Below, in pieces: positions 8,505 through 17,151 of a stretch of DNA of 64,000 nt. The DNA comes from Chryseobacterium defluvii. Its GTDB lineage: Bacteria > Bacteroidota > Bacteroidia > Flavobacteriales > Weeksellaceae. A model generated the notes under the pieces. The model had not been told where the DNA came from and made no database searches. It saw nothing but the letters and a program-made list of their open reading frames with translations. Positions within the stretch are counted from its first letter, which is position 1; every line of letters begins with the position of its first letter. The stretch covers positions 1,364,001-1,428,000 of the forward strand of contig NZ_RBXB01000001.1 in assembly GCF_003634775.1 (NCBI RefSeq). The letters run 5' to 3'. Made by a program: the position numbers and the translations under genes.

Positions 8505-8530
8505 AGCACCGATCCCCCGGTGCTTTTTTT
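8505..8530 (+). terminator. Terminator of the ATP synthase operon
   Basis: AGCACCG / CGGTGCT stem followed by seven T. The T run also serves as part of the next promoter's -33 box. Confidence 0.9.
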
Positions 8531-8555
8531 GTTATTTTTATTTTGTATATCTTTG
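8528..8555 (+). promoter_or_regulatory. Promoter of the CNNM-family gene
   Basis: TTTG at 8528-8531 and TATCTTTG at 8548-8555 with a 16-bp gap, 25 bp before the ATG. Confidence 0.65.
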
Positions 8556-8580
8556 TACAATAAATTTATATAATTTTTAA

Positions 8581-9939
8581 ATGGACTCGGACATAGTCAG
8601 GCTACTGTTAGCCTTATTTCTTGTATTACTCAATGGCTTTTTCGTAGCCGCAGAATTTTCCATTGTTAAAGTTCGTTACTCACAAATCCAATTAAAGGCC
8701 GCAGAAGGAAATTCTATGGCGAAACAGGCAGAACACATCATCAAACATCTGGATGAATACCTCTCTGCCACACAGTTAGGAATTACATTGGCTTCTCTTG
8801 CCTTAGGTTGGGTTGGGGAAAGTGCAATGCATCATCTTATTGATAATCTGTTCCATTCGCTAAATATGAATTTTAGCGAATCAACGGTAACTACTATTTC
8901 TTTGGTCATCAGTTTCTTGATTATTACAGTAATGCATATTGTTTTTGGTGAATTGATCCCGAAATCGATAGCCATAAGAAAGGCAGAATCTACAACTATG
9001 GCTACTGCGGTCCCACTAAGGGTTTTCTATACCATTTTTAAACCTTTCATCTGGTTGATGAACTCAATGTCAAATTCTTTTTTGAGGTTGGTTAAAATAC
9101 ATCCGGCTTCTGAACAGGAAATTCATTCCACAGAAGAATTGCAATTGCTGGTAAAGCAAAGTGCAGACAGCGGAGAGATTGAAGAAGAGAATTATGAGAT
9201 CATTAAAAATGCATTTGATTTTACAGATCATTCTGCAAAACAGATCATGGTTCCCCGACAAAATATCACTTCTATCGATATTGAAGATGACATCAATGCA
9301 ATTATCGATAAAATTATGGATAGCGGTTATTCAAGAATTCCTGTTTACCACAATTCCATTGATAATATTATTGGTGTTTTCTATACAAAAGAGATCATAA
9401 GAGAATTTATCAAGAGAAAAGGTGAGCTTAATCACGATGATTTGAAGGATCTGATGCGTGAATCGTTCTTTGTTGTAGGAAGTAAAAAAATATCAGACCT
9501 ATTGAAGATCTTTCAGCAAAAGAAGCAGCATTTGGCTATCGTTATTGATGAATTCGGAGGTACAGAAGGAATTATTACGCTAGAAGACATTCTTGAGGAG
9601 TTAGTGGGGGAAATTCAGGATGAAGAGGATGATGAAGATAAATTGGTGGATAAAATAGCCGATAATACTTACTGGGTACAGGCAACACAACCTTTGGATG
9701 AGATCAATGAGTTTTTACCTAAAAAGTTACCTCTTTCCGAAGAAAGTGAATACAATACCTTAGCCGGTTTTATTCTTCATGAATTAGAAGATATACCTGA
9801 AGAAAATCAGGAGTTTGACCTTGCCAATTATCACTTCAAAATTCTGAAGATGAATAATAAAAGCGTGGAGCTGGTGGAACTGATACACGAAGAGCCTAAT
9901 ATTGTCAATGATCTTGCCGATAAAATCGGAGAAGTTTAA
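8581..9939 (+). CDS. CNNM/HlyC-CorC family membrane protein (DUF21 plus CBS pair)
   Basis: Inner-membrane protein of 452 residues with the order DUF21 (about 1-190, three or four helices, with the FGELIPKSIAI motif), a tandem CBS pair (about 210-335, starting near QIMVPRQNITSID), and a CorC/HlyC C-terminal domain (about 350-435). Family members are linked to Mg/Co efflux or metal tolerance; the old name hemolysin is misleading. GldE of the gliding machinery is a distant relative, but nothing here marks this protein as GldE. clpS starts 11 bases after it. Confidence 0.9.
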   Translation: MDSDIVRLLLALFLVLLNGFFVAAEFSIVKVRYSQIQLKAAEGNSMAKQAEHIIKHLDEYLSATQLGITLASLALGWVGESAMHHLIDNLFHSLNMNFSESTVTTISLVISFLIITVMHIVFGELIPKSIAIRKAESTTMATAVPLRVFYTIFKPFIWLMNSMSNSFLRLVKIHPASEQEIHSTEELQLLVKQSADSGEIEEENYEIIKNAFDFTDHSAKQIMVPRQNITSIDIEDDINAIIDKIMDSGYSRIPVYHNSIDNIIGVFYTKEIIREFIKRKGELNHDDLKDLMRESFFVVGSKKISDLLKIFQQKKQHLAIVIDEFGGTEGIITLEDILEELVGEIQDEEDDEDKLVDKIADNTYWVQATQPLDEINEFLPKKLPLSEESEYNTLAGFILHELEDIPEENQEFDLANYHFKILKMNNKSVELVELIHEEPNIVNDLADKIGEV

Positions 9940-9950
9940 ATATCAAAAAA

Positions 9951-10256
9951 ATGTTTCATTATAATAACGTAAAAGATTATGAAGATCCGAAACGACAGTA
10001 TGAAGAAGAAGTGCTGGTTTTGGATGATACGGATGAAGTGTATAAATTGATCCTGCATAATGACGAAGTTCATACATTTGATTATGTGATCGATTGTCTG
10101 ATAGAAATTTGTAAACATACGTGGGATCAGGCTGAGCAATGCACTATTTTAGTTCATTACAAAGGCAAATGCACGGTAAAAACGGGCTCTATGGACTTGC
10201 TGAAGCCCATGCATGAAAAACTGCTTTCAAGAGAATTAACAAGCGAAATCGTATAA
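9951..10256 (+). CDS. clpS: ATP-dependent Clp protease adaptor ClpS
   Basis: This 101-residue adaptor delivers N-degron substrates to the ClpA or ClpC ATPase. The N-terminal extension is acidic; the core begins LILHNDEVHTFDYVI, where the Asn-Asp pair contacts the substrate amino-terminus, followed by the EQAEQ-like helix and HYKGKCTVKTG. It probably shares a transcript with the upstream CNNM gene. Confidence 0.95.
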   Translation: MFHYNNVKDYEDPKRQYEEEVLVLDDTDEVYKLILHNDEVHTFDYVIDCLIEICKHTWDQAEQCTILVHYKGKCTVKTGSMDLLKPMHEKLLSRELTSEIV

Positions 10257-10257
10257 A

Positions 10258-10293
10258 TAAGAGGCTCTGACATTGTCAGAGCCTCTTATTTTT
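10258..10293. terminator. Strong terminator after clpS
   Basis: Perfect 14-bp stem (10258-10271 / 10275-10288) around a 3-base loop, followed by T residues. Confidence 0.9.
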
Positions 10294-10397
10294 AAAATCT
10301 TCAATACATCTGGTCTTTTTTGTTAAAAACTGGAAAAAAAAAGATTACTTCCGCAATCTTTTTATATATTAGCTTATACATTATTGAAAAACATTAT

Positions 10398-12254
10398 ATG
10401 AAATTAAAAATTAACTCTTTGATTCTGGGGGCTGTTCTCTCATGTTCAGGCCTTTTTGCTCAGGAATCTTCTTTAGAAGCTCCGGCCCAAAAATGGATCA
10501 GTGAAAACTCACGAAACCTGGGAATTCAAAGCTTCAGCGAACTTAAATTAAATTTTGTAAGAAAAGGAAACTCAGGAGAAACACTTCGTTTCCAGCAAAT
10601 GATTAAAGATGTACCTGTATTCCAATCTGAGATTGTAATTCACTTCAATAAGGAAGGCAGGATTACCTATACAGGAGCGGAAAGTCTTAAAAAAGAAGTA
10701 AAAGAAATCAGTACAGTCCCGTCATTTTCTTCTTCAGAAGCCTTGAAAAAAGCCCATAAAGCTTCTAATTCTAAAGGAGATACTACACACGAAGAAAGTA
10801 AATTGTTTGTATATGTTACAGATCAGGGCGATACTAAACTGGTATATCGTGTAATAACAAATTCCTTCGAGAATCCGGGAGATTGGGAAACAATTATTGA
10901 TGCTCAGACCGGAGAGGTAATCAGTGTGAAAGATGTTTCTTTCAAGCATAATGATAATGATCACGAAAAAAAAACCGGAAAAAAAAGTAAACAAGTAACA
11001 GAAATCAAGAAGACAGCTTTAGCAACAGGTTCAGGGTATATTTTCAATCCTGATCCTCTTTCTAAAATGCAGGTGGCTTATGCCGGTCAATATGTAGACG
11101 GAAGTGATGCTACTAATGCAAGCCTGGATGCTGCAAGAACGTTGGTTACGATCCCTGAATTGGAATTGGCAGCAGGCGTTTATAAACTGAAAGGAACCTA
11201 TGTAGAAATTGCAGAGCTTGAGGCTCCGGCCAAAGGGTTGTTTACTCAGGCAAGCAATCAGTTCCTGTTTAACAGAAGTGATGACGGGTTTGAAGCCGTG
11301 AATGCGTATTGGCATCTTGACAATAATTTAAGATACATTAATGCTACATTAGGAATTCTTTGTAAGCCAACACAAAACGGAGGTGTTCTAAGATTTGATC
11401 CCCATGGTTTTAATGGAACTGATAACTCACATTATGTTGGATCCACCCAAATTTTGGCATTTGGTGAAGGAGGTGTGGATGATGCAGAAGACGCAGATGT
11501 TGTTTTGCATGAATTGGGACATGGAATTCATCACTGGCTAACCAATGGAAGCTTATCTCAGGTCAATGGACTAAGTGAAGGATGTGGGGACTACTGGGCG
11601 CAATCTTATAGTAGAAGTTTAAATCAATGGCAATCTTCCGATGCTGCTTATCACTGGATGTTTAACTGGGATGGACACAATCCTTTCTGGGCAGGGAGAA
11701 TCACTAATTATACAGCAACATATCCCGGTGGACTTACGGGAAGTATTCATACGGATGGACAAATCTGGGCATCTGCTCTGATGAGGATATACAACCAGAT
11801 CGGAAGAGAAAAAACAGACAGGGCATTCCTGGAAGGTTTAGCCCTCACAAACTCCAGTACCAATCAGCAAAATGCTGCTATTGCTTTCAGGCAGGCGGCT
11901 ATTGATATGCTTGGGCAATTCGGGTTTACATGTGGCGATATTACAATCATTACCCAGGAGTTTACCAATACAGGGTATGTTTTGCCTGCTTATAACTGTG
12001 AATTAAGCGTAAATGAAACTTCTAAAAAAGATCTTATTGCCATCTATCCGAATCCTGTTTCAGATGTACTGAATGTTTCTGTGAAGATCATCAAAGAAGA
12101 AAAAGTGGAAATCTATAATATGGAAGGTAGAAAAGTATTAGAAACTATGATAGGTAAAGGTAAAAATACAGTCAATGTTTCTAATCTTCCGACAGGAAAT
12201 TACATTCTGTCTATCAAAGGAATCAATGTATCCAGTAAATTTGTAAAAAAATAA
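10398..12254 (+). CDS. Secreted zinc metalloprotease (fungalysin/M36-like) with T9SS sorting domain
   Basis: The ATG at 10398 gives a proper signal peptide (MKLKINSLILGAVLSCSGLF); an upstream in-frame TTG (10320) would bury it. The 618-residue product reads as: signal peptide; FTP-type inhibitory propeptide (about 35-95); PepSY-like segment with IIDAQTGEVISV; catalytic domain with zinc motif HELGH near residue 371 and downstream LSEGCGDYWA, whose Glu is the likely third ligand; and a C-terminal type A sorting domain (IYPNPVSDVLNV to SSKFVKK) for export and surface anchoring by T9SS. It is monocistronic. M36 is favoured over M4 because of the spacing and the GEGCGD-like motif. Confidence 0.88.
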   Translation: MKLKINSLILGAVLSCSGLFAQESSLEAPAQKWISENSRNLGIQSFSELKLNFVRKGNSGETLRFQQMIKDVPVFQSEIVIHFNKEGRITYTGAESLKKEVKEISTVPSFSSSEALKKAHKASNSKGDTTHEESKLFVYVTDQGDTKLVYRVITNSFENPGDWETIIDAQTGEVISVKDVSFKHNDNDHEKKTGKKSKQVTEIKKTALATGSGYIFNPDPLSKMQVAYAGQYVDGSDATNASLDAARTLVTIPELELAAGVYKLKGTYVEIAELEAPAKGLFTQASNQFLFNRSDDGFEAVNAYWHLDNNLRYINATLGILCKPTQNGGVLRFDPHGFNGTDNSHYVGSTQILAFGEGGVDDAEDADVVLHELGHGIHHWLTNGSLSQVNGLSEGCGDYWAQSYSRSLNQWQSSDAAYHWMFNWDGHNPFWAGRITNYTATYPGGLTGSIHTDGQIWASALMRIYNQIGREKTDRAFLEGLALTNSSTNQQNAAIAFRQAAIDMLGQFGFTCGDITIITQEFTNTGYVLPAYNCELSVNETSKKDLIAIYPNPVSDVLNVSVKIIKEEKVEIYNMEGRKVLETMIGKGKNTVNVSNLPTGNYILSIKGINVSSKFVKK

Positions 12255-12276
12255 GATATAACAATTTTTAATTCAA

Positions 12277-12305
12277 AATCCGGTGTTTCAGCGCCGGATT
12301 TTTTG
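12277..12305 (+). terminator. Terminator of the metalloprotease gene
   Basis: AATCCGGTG / CGCCGGATT stem with one G-U pair, six-base loop, then a T run. Confidence 0.85.
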
Positions 12306-12332
12306 TTCAATAAAATCCCTGTTCATTATTTA

Positions 12333-12360
12333 TTTGCATTCAACTAAAATAGTATATTTG
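12333..12360 (+). promoter_or_regulatory. Promoter of udk
   Basis: TTTG at 12333-12336 and TATATTTG at 12353-12360, 16 bp apart, 26 bp before the ATG. Confidence 0.7.
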
Positions 12361-12386
12361 TACCAAACTATAAGAAACAAATCAGA

Positions 12387-13001
12387 ATGCTTGTAATAGG
12401 AATTGCAGGAGGTACAGGGTCCGGCAAAACTACGGTTGTTGATAAGATACTTCAACAACTTGATATTGAAGGTATGAATATCCTTTCACAGGATAATTAT
12501 TATCATGATAACCAGAATCTTACATTAACGGAAAGGGAAGCTTTAAATTACGACCATCCTAAATCCATAGATTTTGATTTATTGATAAAACATGTAAAGG
12601 CGCTGAAAAATAATGAATCTATTGAACAGCCGATTTACAGCTTCGTTACCCATTCCAGAACCGGAGACCATGTTACTGTAGAGCCTAAAAATGTATTGGT
12701 AGTAGAAGGGATTCTGGTACTTACTAATAAAGAGCTGCTGAAAGAATTTGATCTGAAAGTTTTTGTTCATGCAGATTCTGATGAAAGACTGATCAGAAGG
12801 ATCAGAAGAGATACCCAGGAAAGAGGAAGGGACCTGAGCGAAGTTTTACATCGCTATCAGACCACATTGAAACCAATGCATCAGGAATTTATTGAGCCAT
12901 CTAAAAATGATGCCGATCTCATTATCCCCAATATGAGGCAGAATTCCGTAGCGATTGATTTTTTAACGACCGTTATTAAAAATTCATTGAAAAAACACTA
13001 G
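12387..13001 (+). CDS. udk: Uridine kinase
   Basis: Phosphorylates uridine and cytidine in pyrimidine salvage, in the cytosol. The 204 residues carry the P-loop GIAGGTGSGKTT (about 5-16), SQDNYYHD, the YDHP segment, and RLIRRIRRDTQERGR in the lid region. It is followed after four bases by the DivIC/FtsB-like gene, a common flavobacterial pairing. Confidence 0.95.
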   Translation: MLVIGIAGGTGSGKTTVVDKILQQLDIEGMNILSQDNYYHDNQNLTLTEREALNYDHPKSIDFDLLIKHVKALKNNESIEQPIYSFVTHSRTGDHVTVEPKNVLVVEGILVLTNKELLKEFDLKVFVHADSDERLIRRIRRDTQERGRDLSEVLHRYQTTLKPMHQEFIEPSKNDADLIIPNMRQNSVAIDFLTTVIKNSLKKH

Positions 13002-13005
13002 ATCA

Positions 13006-13362
13006 ATGGCAGAAAAAAAATTGATAAAAGACATCACTCCAAAGTCTGAAACCGTCAAGCTTATTCAAAAATATATTTTGAACAAATACTTCATAACCAT
13101 ATTCCTTTTTCTGGTTTGGATGATTTTCTTTGATAAAACATCTTTTCTCGTAATCAATGAGTTAAATGGTGAAATCAATAAATATGAAGAACAGCTGCAG
13201 TATTATAAAACCGAATATGAAAAGAATGATGCGTTTTATAAAAAGCTGATGAACAATAAATCTGAAAAAGAAAAATACGCAAGAGAAAATTATTTTATGA
13301 AAAAACCGAATGAAGAGATCTTTATTCTGGTTGTCGACAGTACTAATATTGCTAAAAAGTAA
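13006..13362 (+). CDS. Septum formation initiator family protein (FtsB/DivIC-like)
   Basis: Bitopic membrane protein of 118 residues: cytoplasmic N-terminus, one transmembrane helix (about 30-47), then a periplasmic coiled coil (LNGEINKYEEQLQYYKTEYE) and the family's ENYFMKKPNEEIFIL region. FtsB/DivIC with FtsL and FtsQ links divisome stages. It is co-transcribed with udk. Confidence 0.85.
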   Translation: MAEKKLIKDITPKSETVKLIQKYILNKYFITIFLFLVWMIFFDKTSFLVINELNGEINKYEEQLQYYKTEYEKNDAFYKKLMNNKSEKEKYARENYFMKKPNEEIFILVVDSTNIAKK

Positions 13363-13422
13363 GTTTAGTAGTCAATTACAATATTCATAACATATTATCC
13401 TCTTAACTCATAACTAGAATTC

Positions 13423-14586
13423 ATGTCAAACATAAACACACTTCCGGATTGGGAAAAGCTAGTACAGAAACAGCTTAAAACAGAATATATCTATACCATT
13501 CTGAAGAAAGAAAATCTGGAAGGGATCAACGTTAAACCTTTCTATACTACAGTTCAGAAACCATTAGGTAACTTGCCGAAAGTAGAGGAAAGTACCCATC
13601 TGGTAGCTCCTTATCACGAAAGCCTGGAAAATGATGTTTTTGCATTCCTTTTAGATCAGAATGTAGAAAACCTTGAAGAAAAAACCATCTTTATCAACAA
13701 CAAGGATTTGGCAGAACATATTCGCCCGGAAGATGAAGATCAGTATTTCTCATTGATTGATGTTTTCAACGAAAAGGAAGGGACAATTAATGATCAGCTG
13801 GCGAAAGAATTACTGGCGAAAGATTTTAAAAGAAATATCTGTGTTGATGTATCTCTTCATCAGAATGCAGGTGCTGCAATTTATCAGCAGCTAGGAATAG
13901 CGCTTGCAAAAACAAAAGAACTGGTAGAAGTGTATGGAGCGGAAATTGTAAATAAACTTATTTTCAGAATAGCAGTAGGAGGGAACTATTTCTTTGAAAT
14001 GGCTAAACTGAGAGCATTTAAGCTTGTGTTCAACCAGCTTTCAAAAGAATATGGTTTAGATGAGATTCCTTATATTTTTGCTGAAACTTCATGGAGGAAT
14101 AAAGCCGTTTCAGATAAAGAAAACAACCTTATCCGTTCCACATTAGAGCTTGCTTCAGCAATGATCGGAGGTGCAGATGCGGTGTACAGTAATAATTACC
14201 TTGTTACCAACAGTACGGAGAATTCAGAAGAAATATCTTTCAAGCAACAAATCGTTTTAGCTTACGAAAGTATCATTAATGTGTTTGAGGATGCTTCTAA
14301 CGGAAGTTATTATGTGGAAGATATCACCCAGCAGATCGCAGAAAAATCCTGGGCTTTATTGGTGGAAATTGAAGAAGCGGGAGGATATTTGGAACTTATA
14401 CAACAGGGGATAATCCAGAAAAAGATTTACGATCATGCCGTTGAAGAACAGAAGTGGGTGGAAGAAGGTAAAATAAAGCTGATCGGAGTGAACCTTTATC
14501 CAAAACTTGAAGTCAAAAAATCTATTGAAGATTTATACAACGAAAAGGAAATAAAAGCGGTTCGCTGGTCTGAAATGTTTGAATAA
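13423..14586 (+). CDS. mutA: Methylmalonyl-CoA mutase small (beta) subunit
   Basis: Belongs to the mutase family that interconverts methylmalonyl-CoA and succinyl-CoA. At 387 residues it covers essentially the TIM-barrel part, whereas the classical small subunit of about 620 residues also carries a degenerate B12-binding domain. Segments AVGGNYFFEMAKLRAFKLVF and ETSWRNKAVSDKENNLIRST match the barrel. The subunit is non-catalytic and should pair with a large subunit (mutB), which is not in this window. The ATG follows a 60-bp gap from the division gene. Confidence 0.85.
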   Translation: MSNINTLPDWEKLVQKQLKTEYIYTILKKENLEGINVKPFYTTVQKPLGNLPKVEESTHLVAPYHESLENDVFAFLLDQNVENLEEKTIFINNKDLAEHIRPEDEDQYFSLIDVFNEKEGTINDQLAKELLAKDFKRNICVDVSLHQNAGAAIYQQLGIALAKTKELVEVYGAEIVNKLIFRIAVGGNYFFEMAKLRAFKLVFNQLSKEYGLDEIPYIFAETSWRNKAVSDKENNLIRSTLELASAMIGGADAVYSNNYLVTNSTENSEEISFKQQIVLAYESIINVFEDASNGSYYVEDITQQIAEKSWALLVEIEEAGGYLELIQQGIIQKKIYDHAVEEQKWVEEGKIKLIGVNLYPKLEVKKSIEDLYNEKEIKAVRWSEMFE

Positions 14587-14594
14587 TTAGAGAA

Positions 14595-15068
14595 ATGAAG
14601 AAAAATTTATTGCTTTTTTTCCTGATGATTTTTGGAATGTGTTTTTCACAATCAATAAAAGATCTACATGGAAAATGGTCAGGAGCAGATGAAGGAAATA
14701 AAAAAGGAATTTTTACTTTTTTCTCTGATGGTTATGTAGCTTTAGAGTTTGAAGGATTGATTATAGATGGCAGAAATTTTGTGATTCCAAGTGGTCCGAA
14801 TCAGGGAAAAATAGGGAAAGTAAAATATTCTGTAGACTTTTCCGAAAAACCCTATAAAGTGAAACTAATTGCTCAGTATAATAATCAGGAAGGGAAACTG
14901 GAAGAAAATAAATTTCTGAACGGACTTATTGAATTTGTTGGTGAAGATGAATTGCTATTCTATTTAGATTTTGAAAATGAAAATCTTACAACCATAGATC
15001 CATTATCACCTAATACAATCTCATTACATAGAGACTTTAGTTTTAAAGATGAAAGAAAAGCTGATTGA
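14595..15068 (+). CDS. Secreted protein of unknown function
   Basis: This 157-residue protein has a signal peptide (MKKNLLLFFLMIFGMCFSQ) and a mature part beginning SIKDLHGKWSGADEG. That opening resembles lipocalin-like small beta proteins that start with a GxW motif, but the family is not firmly recognised. It begins eight bases after mutA, and its 3' end overlaps the DinB-like gene by 20 bp, so all are probably on one mRNA. Confidence 0.65.
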   Translation: MKKNLLLFFLMIFGMCFSQSIKDLHGKWSGADEGNKKGIFTFFSDGYVALEFEGLIIDGRNFVIPSGPNQGKIGKVKYSVDFSEKPYKVKLIAQYNNQEGKLEENKFLNGLIEFVGEDELLFYLDFENENLTTIDPLSPNTISLHRDFSFKDERKAD

Positions 15069-15489
15069 TCTTTTTGATTATACTTATCATTTTAATAAAG
15101 AAATGATTAAGATCATCTCTTGGAATCTCCCAAAAGTGAATGATAAGACTATTAGTTTAATTAATCATACCCTTAATGCACAGCAAATCTGGAATTCAAG
15201 GATTTTAGGAGAAAAATCTTTTGAAGTATGGCAGATCAATCCTTTTGAAGATCTAAACGATATCAATCATCAAAATTATCTGAAAAGCATTGAAATCATC
15301 AAAAATTTCGATTTAGATACAATAATAGAGTATCAGAACTCAAGAGGAGCAAAATTTGAGAACAGTATCTTCGAAATGCTTTTTCAAGCAATTAATCATT
15401 CTACCTATCATAGAGGACAGATCAATTCATTATTGAAACAGGAAGGTATTGAGCCTATATTAACTGATTATATCTTTTATAAAAGATAG
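15049..15489 (+). CDS. DinB-family four-helix protein
   Basis: This 146-residue member of the DinB/YfiT superfamily has metal-binding histidines at positions typical of the fold: His in INHTLNAQQIW (helix 2) and two in INHSTYHRGQI (helix 3-4 region). Such proteins are often metal-dependent thiol transferases or damage-induced proteins; the substrate here is unknown. It overlaps the upstream secreted gene by 20 bp in another frame and is five bases from the methyltransferase. Confidence 0.85.
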   Translation: MKEKLIDLFDYTYHFNKEMIKIISWNLPKVNDKTISLINHTLNAQQIWNSRILGEKSFEVWQINPFEDLNDINHQNYLKSIEIIKNFDLDTIIEYQNSRGAKFENSIFEMLFQAINHSTYHRGQINSLLKQEGIEPILTDYIFYKR

Positions 15490-15494
15490 TTCCA

Positions 15495-16646
15495 GTGTTG
15501 AATACAAATATTTTAATCCAGACGGTTCAAGACTATATCAATACTAATCTTAATATAGATTTGCATAGATTATTGTTGAAAAAATCGCCTTTCTCTGAAG
15601 TTTCCATGCAGGAAATTGTTCAGCAGATCAAAGGGAAGCAGGTAGCTCAGAAAAAATTTCCATTTTTATTACAGGAAGGAATCATTTTTCCTCCGCAACT
15701 TAATCTGGAGCAATCCTCTTCAGAGAAAACGGCTGTTTACAAATCAGGTTTATTAAAAGGGAAGAAATTTATAGATCTTACGAGTGGTTTCGGGATTGAT
15801 GCTTATTACCTTTCTCAAAATTTTGAGGAGATTACTTTAATTGAACAAAATCCGGATTTAATAGAGATTGTTGAACACAATTGGGGAGTTCTGGGGAAAA
15901 AAGCGACTTTTATCAATCAGAAACTGGAAGAGTTTCTTGATCAGAACCAGGAATACTATGATGTTGTTTATTTGGATCCGGCCAGGAGGGACGATCAAAA
16001 GAACAAGGTTTTCTTACTAGAAGACTTATCCCCCGATATTCTGGAAATTCAGGAAAAATTACTTTCCATTTCAAAACAGGTTCTTATTAAGCTATCGCCC
16101 TTAATTGATCTGGCCTATCTTGTTTCTATACTTCCCGGCGTTTTCCGGATCGATATTATTGCTTTAAAAAATGATGTAAAAGAAGTTGTTGTTTTTTTAT
16201 CAAAAGAGAAAGCGGCAGAAATCATCTGTAATGGTGTGAACCTGGAAAGCGGTGAAAATACATTTACATTTCCGTTTGGAGCCGAAGAAAATGCACACGC
16301 AGAATATTCAGAACCGGAAAGATTCATTTATATTCCCAATAATTCTATTTTAAAAGCAGGAGTATTTAATTTAATTGCTGAAAGATTTGATATAAAAAAA
16401 TTTCATCCGAACACTCACTTTTATACTTCCAATGAAAGAAAAGCTGATTTTCCGGGTCGAATACTTGAAATGAAAGTGATTGACAGTAAGCAAATTGAGA
16501 AGAAAGGACAGTTCAATATTATATCAAAAAATTATCCGCTGAAACCTGAAGAAATTAAAAAGAAATATCAATTGAAAGATGGCGGAAACGAATATCTTAT
16601 TTTTACACAATCCAAAAAAGGAAAAATTATTTTAAAATCAATCTGA
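15495..16646 (+). CDS. Class I SAM-dependent methyltransferase with THUMP-like domain
   Basis: The 383-residue protein has a Rossmann methyltransferase core: motif I FIDLTSGFGIDAYYLS near residue 95 binds SAM, TLIEQNPDL is motif II, and VVYLDPARRD is the motif IV region. A C-terminal PG1098-type ferredoxin-like/THUMP-like domain suggests an RNA substrate (family knowledge). The start is GTG (15495) or the adjacent TTG; no ATG fits. Confidence 0.85.
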   Translation: MLNTNILIQTVQDYINTNLNIDLHRLLLKKSPFSEVSMQEIVQQIKGKQVAQKKFPFLLQEGIIFPPQLNLEQSSSEKTAVYKSGLLKGKKFIDLTSGFGIDAYYLSQNFEEITLIEQNPDLIEIVEHNWGVLGKKATFINQKLEEFLDQNQEYYDVVYLDPARRDDQKNKVFLLEDLSPDILEIQEKLLSISKQVLIKLSPLIDLAYLVSILPGVFRIDIIALKNDVKEVVVFLSKEKAAEIICNGVNLESGENTFTFPFGAEENAHAEYSEPERFIYIPNNSILKAGVFNLIAERFDIKKFHPNTHFYTSNERKADFPGRILEMKVIDSKQIEKKGQFNIISKNYPLKPEEIKKKYQLKDGGNEYLIFTQSKKGKIILKSI

Positions 16647-16652
16647 AAAATG

Positions 16653-16683
16653 TTGCCGACAAATGCGAGATTTCTTAATTTTG
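16653..16683 (+). promoter_or_regulatory. Promoter of the His-rich lipoprotein gene
   Basis: TTG at 16653-16655 and TAATTTTG at 16676-16683 (20 bp gap), 19 bp before the ATG. Confidence 0.65.
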
Positions 16684-16702
16684 CGCAATCAAATATTTAA
16701 GC

Positions 16703-16984
16703 ATGAGAAAATTAATTATATGTTTAGCCATTGCAACTGTTGCGGTAAGCTGTAAAAAAATACAAGCTGGTGGAAATAAGAATACCCTTAAACTTGAAGA
16801 AGGAGTAGAGAGATATTCTGATGATCCACAAGGTGGCGGAGAAGCCCATGGTCATGGTCATGAAGCTGCTGCAGAGCACAAGGAAGAGGCTACTGCTGAA
16901 AAACATGAAACAGAAGCTGCAAAAACAGACAGCACAGCTGTAAAGCCGGTTGAATCTGAAAAAGCACCAAAAGCTGAACACTAA
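16703..16984 (+). CDS. Small His/Glu/Ala-rich lipoprotein
   Basis: This 93-residue protein has a lipobox-like signal (IATVAVSCKK; lipidated Cys at 17). The mature part is low complexity with a GHGHGHEAAAEHKEE-like stretch and a Lys/Glu/Thr tail. The acidic surface-export signal after the Cys is absent, so periplasmic retention is more likely. Metal binding through the histidines is a guess from composition. It has its own promoter and terminator. Confidence 0.7.
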   Translation: MRKLIICLAIATVAVSCKKIQAGGNKNTLKLEEGVERYSDDPQGGGEAHGHGHEAAAEHKEEATAEKHETEAAKTDSTAVKPVESEKAPKAEH

Positions 16985-17002
16985 TTATTAGTTTCGAGAT
17001 AT

Positions 17003-17036
17003 AAAAAGTCCTGCAGAAAATGCAGGACTTTTTTTT
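17003..17036 (+). terminator. Terminator of the His-rich lipoprotein gene
   Basis: AGTCCTGCA / TGCAGGACT stem, loop GAAAA, then eight T. Confidence 0.9.
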
Positions 17037-17151
17037 AAATTCCTATTTGTAATTATTTAATTATCAAATATTAATAAGCCTCCGGAAAAAAGATTCTTTT
17101 TGTTTGTTCCTGCAGGGCATTTTTTTTACTTTTAACAAAACAAATTTTACA

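Noticed and set aside
10320..10397. Extended N-terminus of the metalloprotease
   Set aside because: TTG start and no signal-peptide logic; the ATG at 10398 gives a classical leader.
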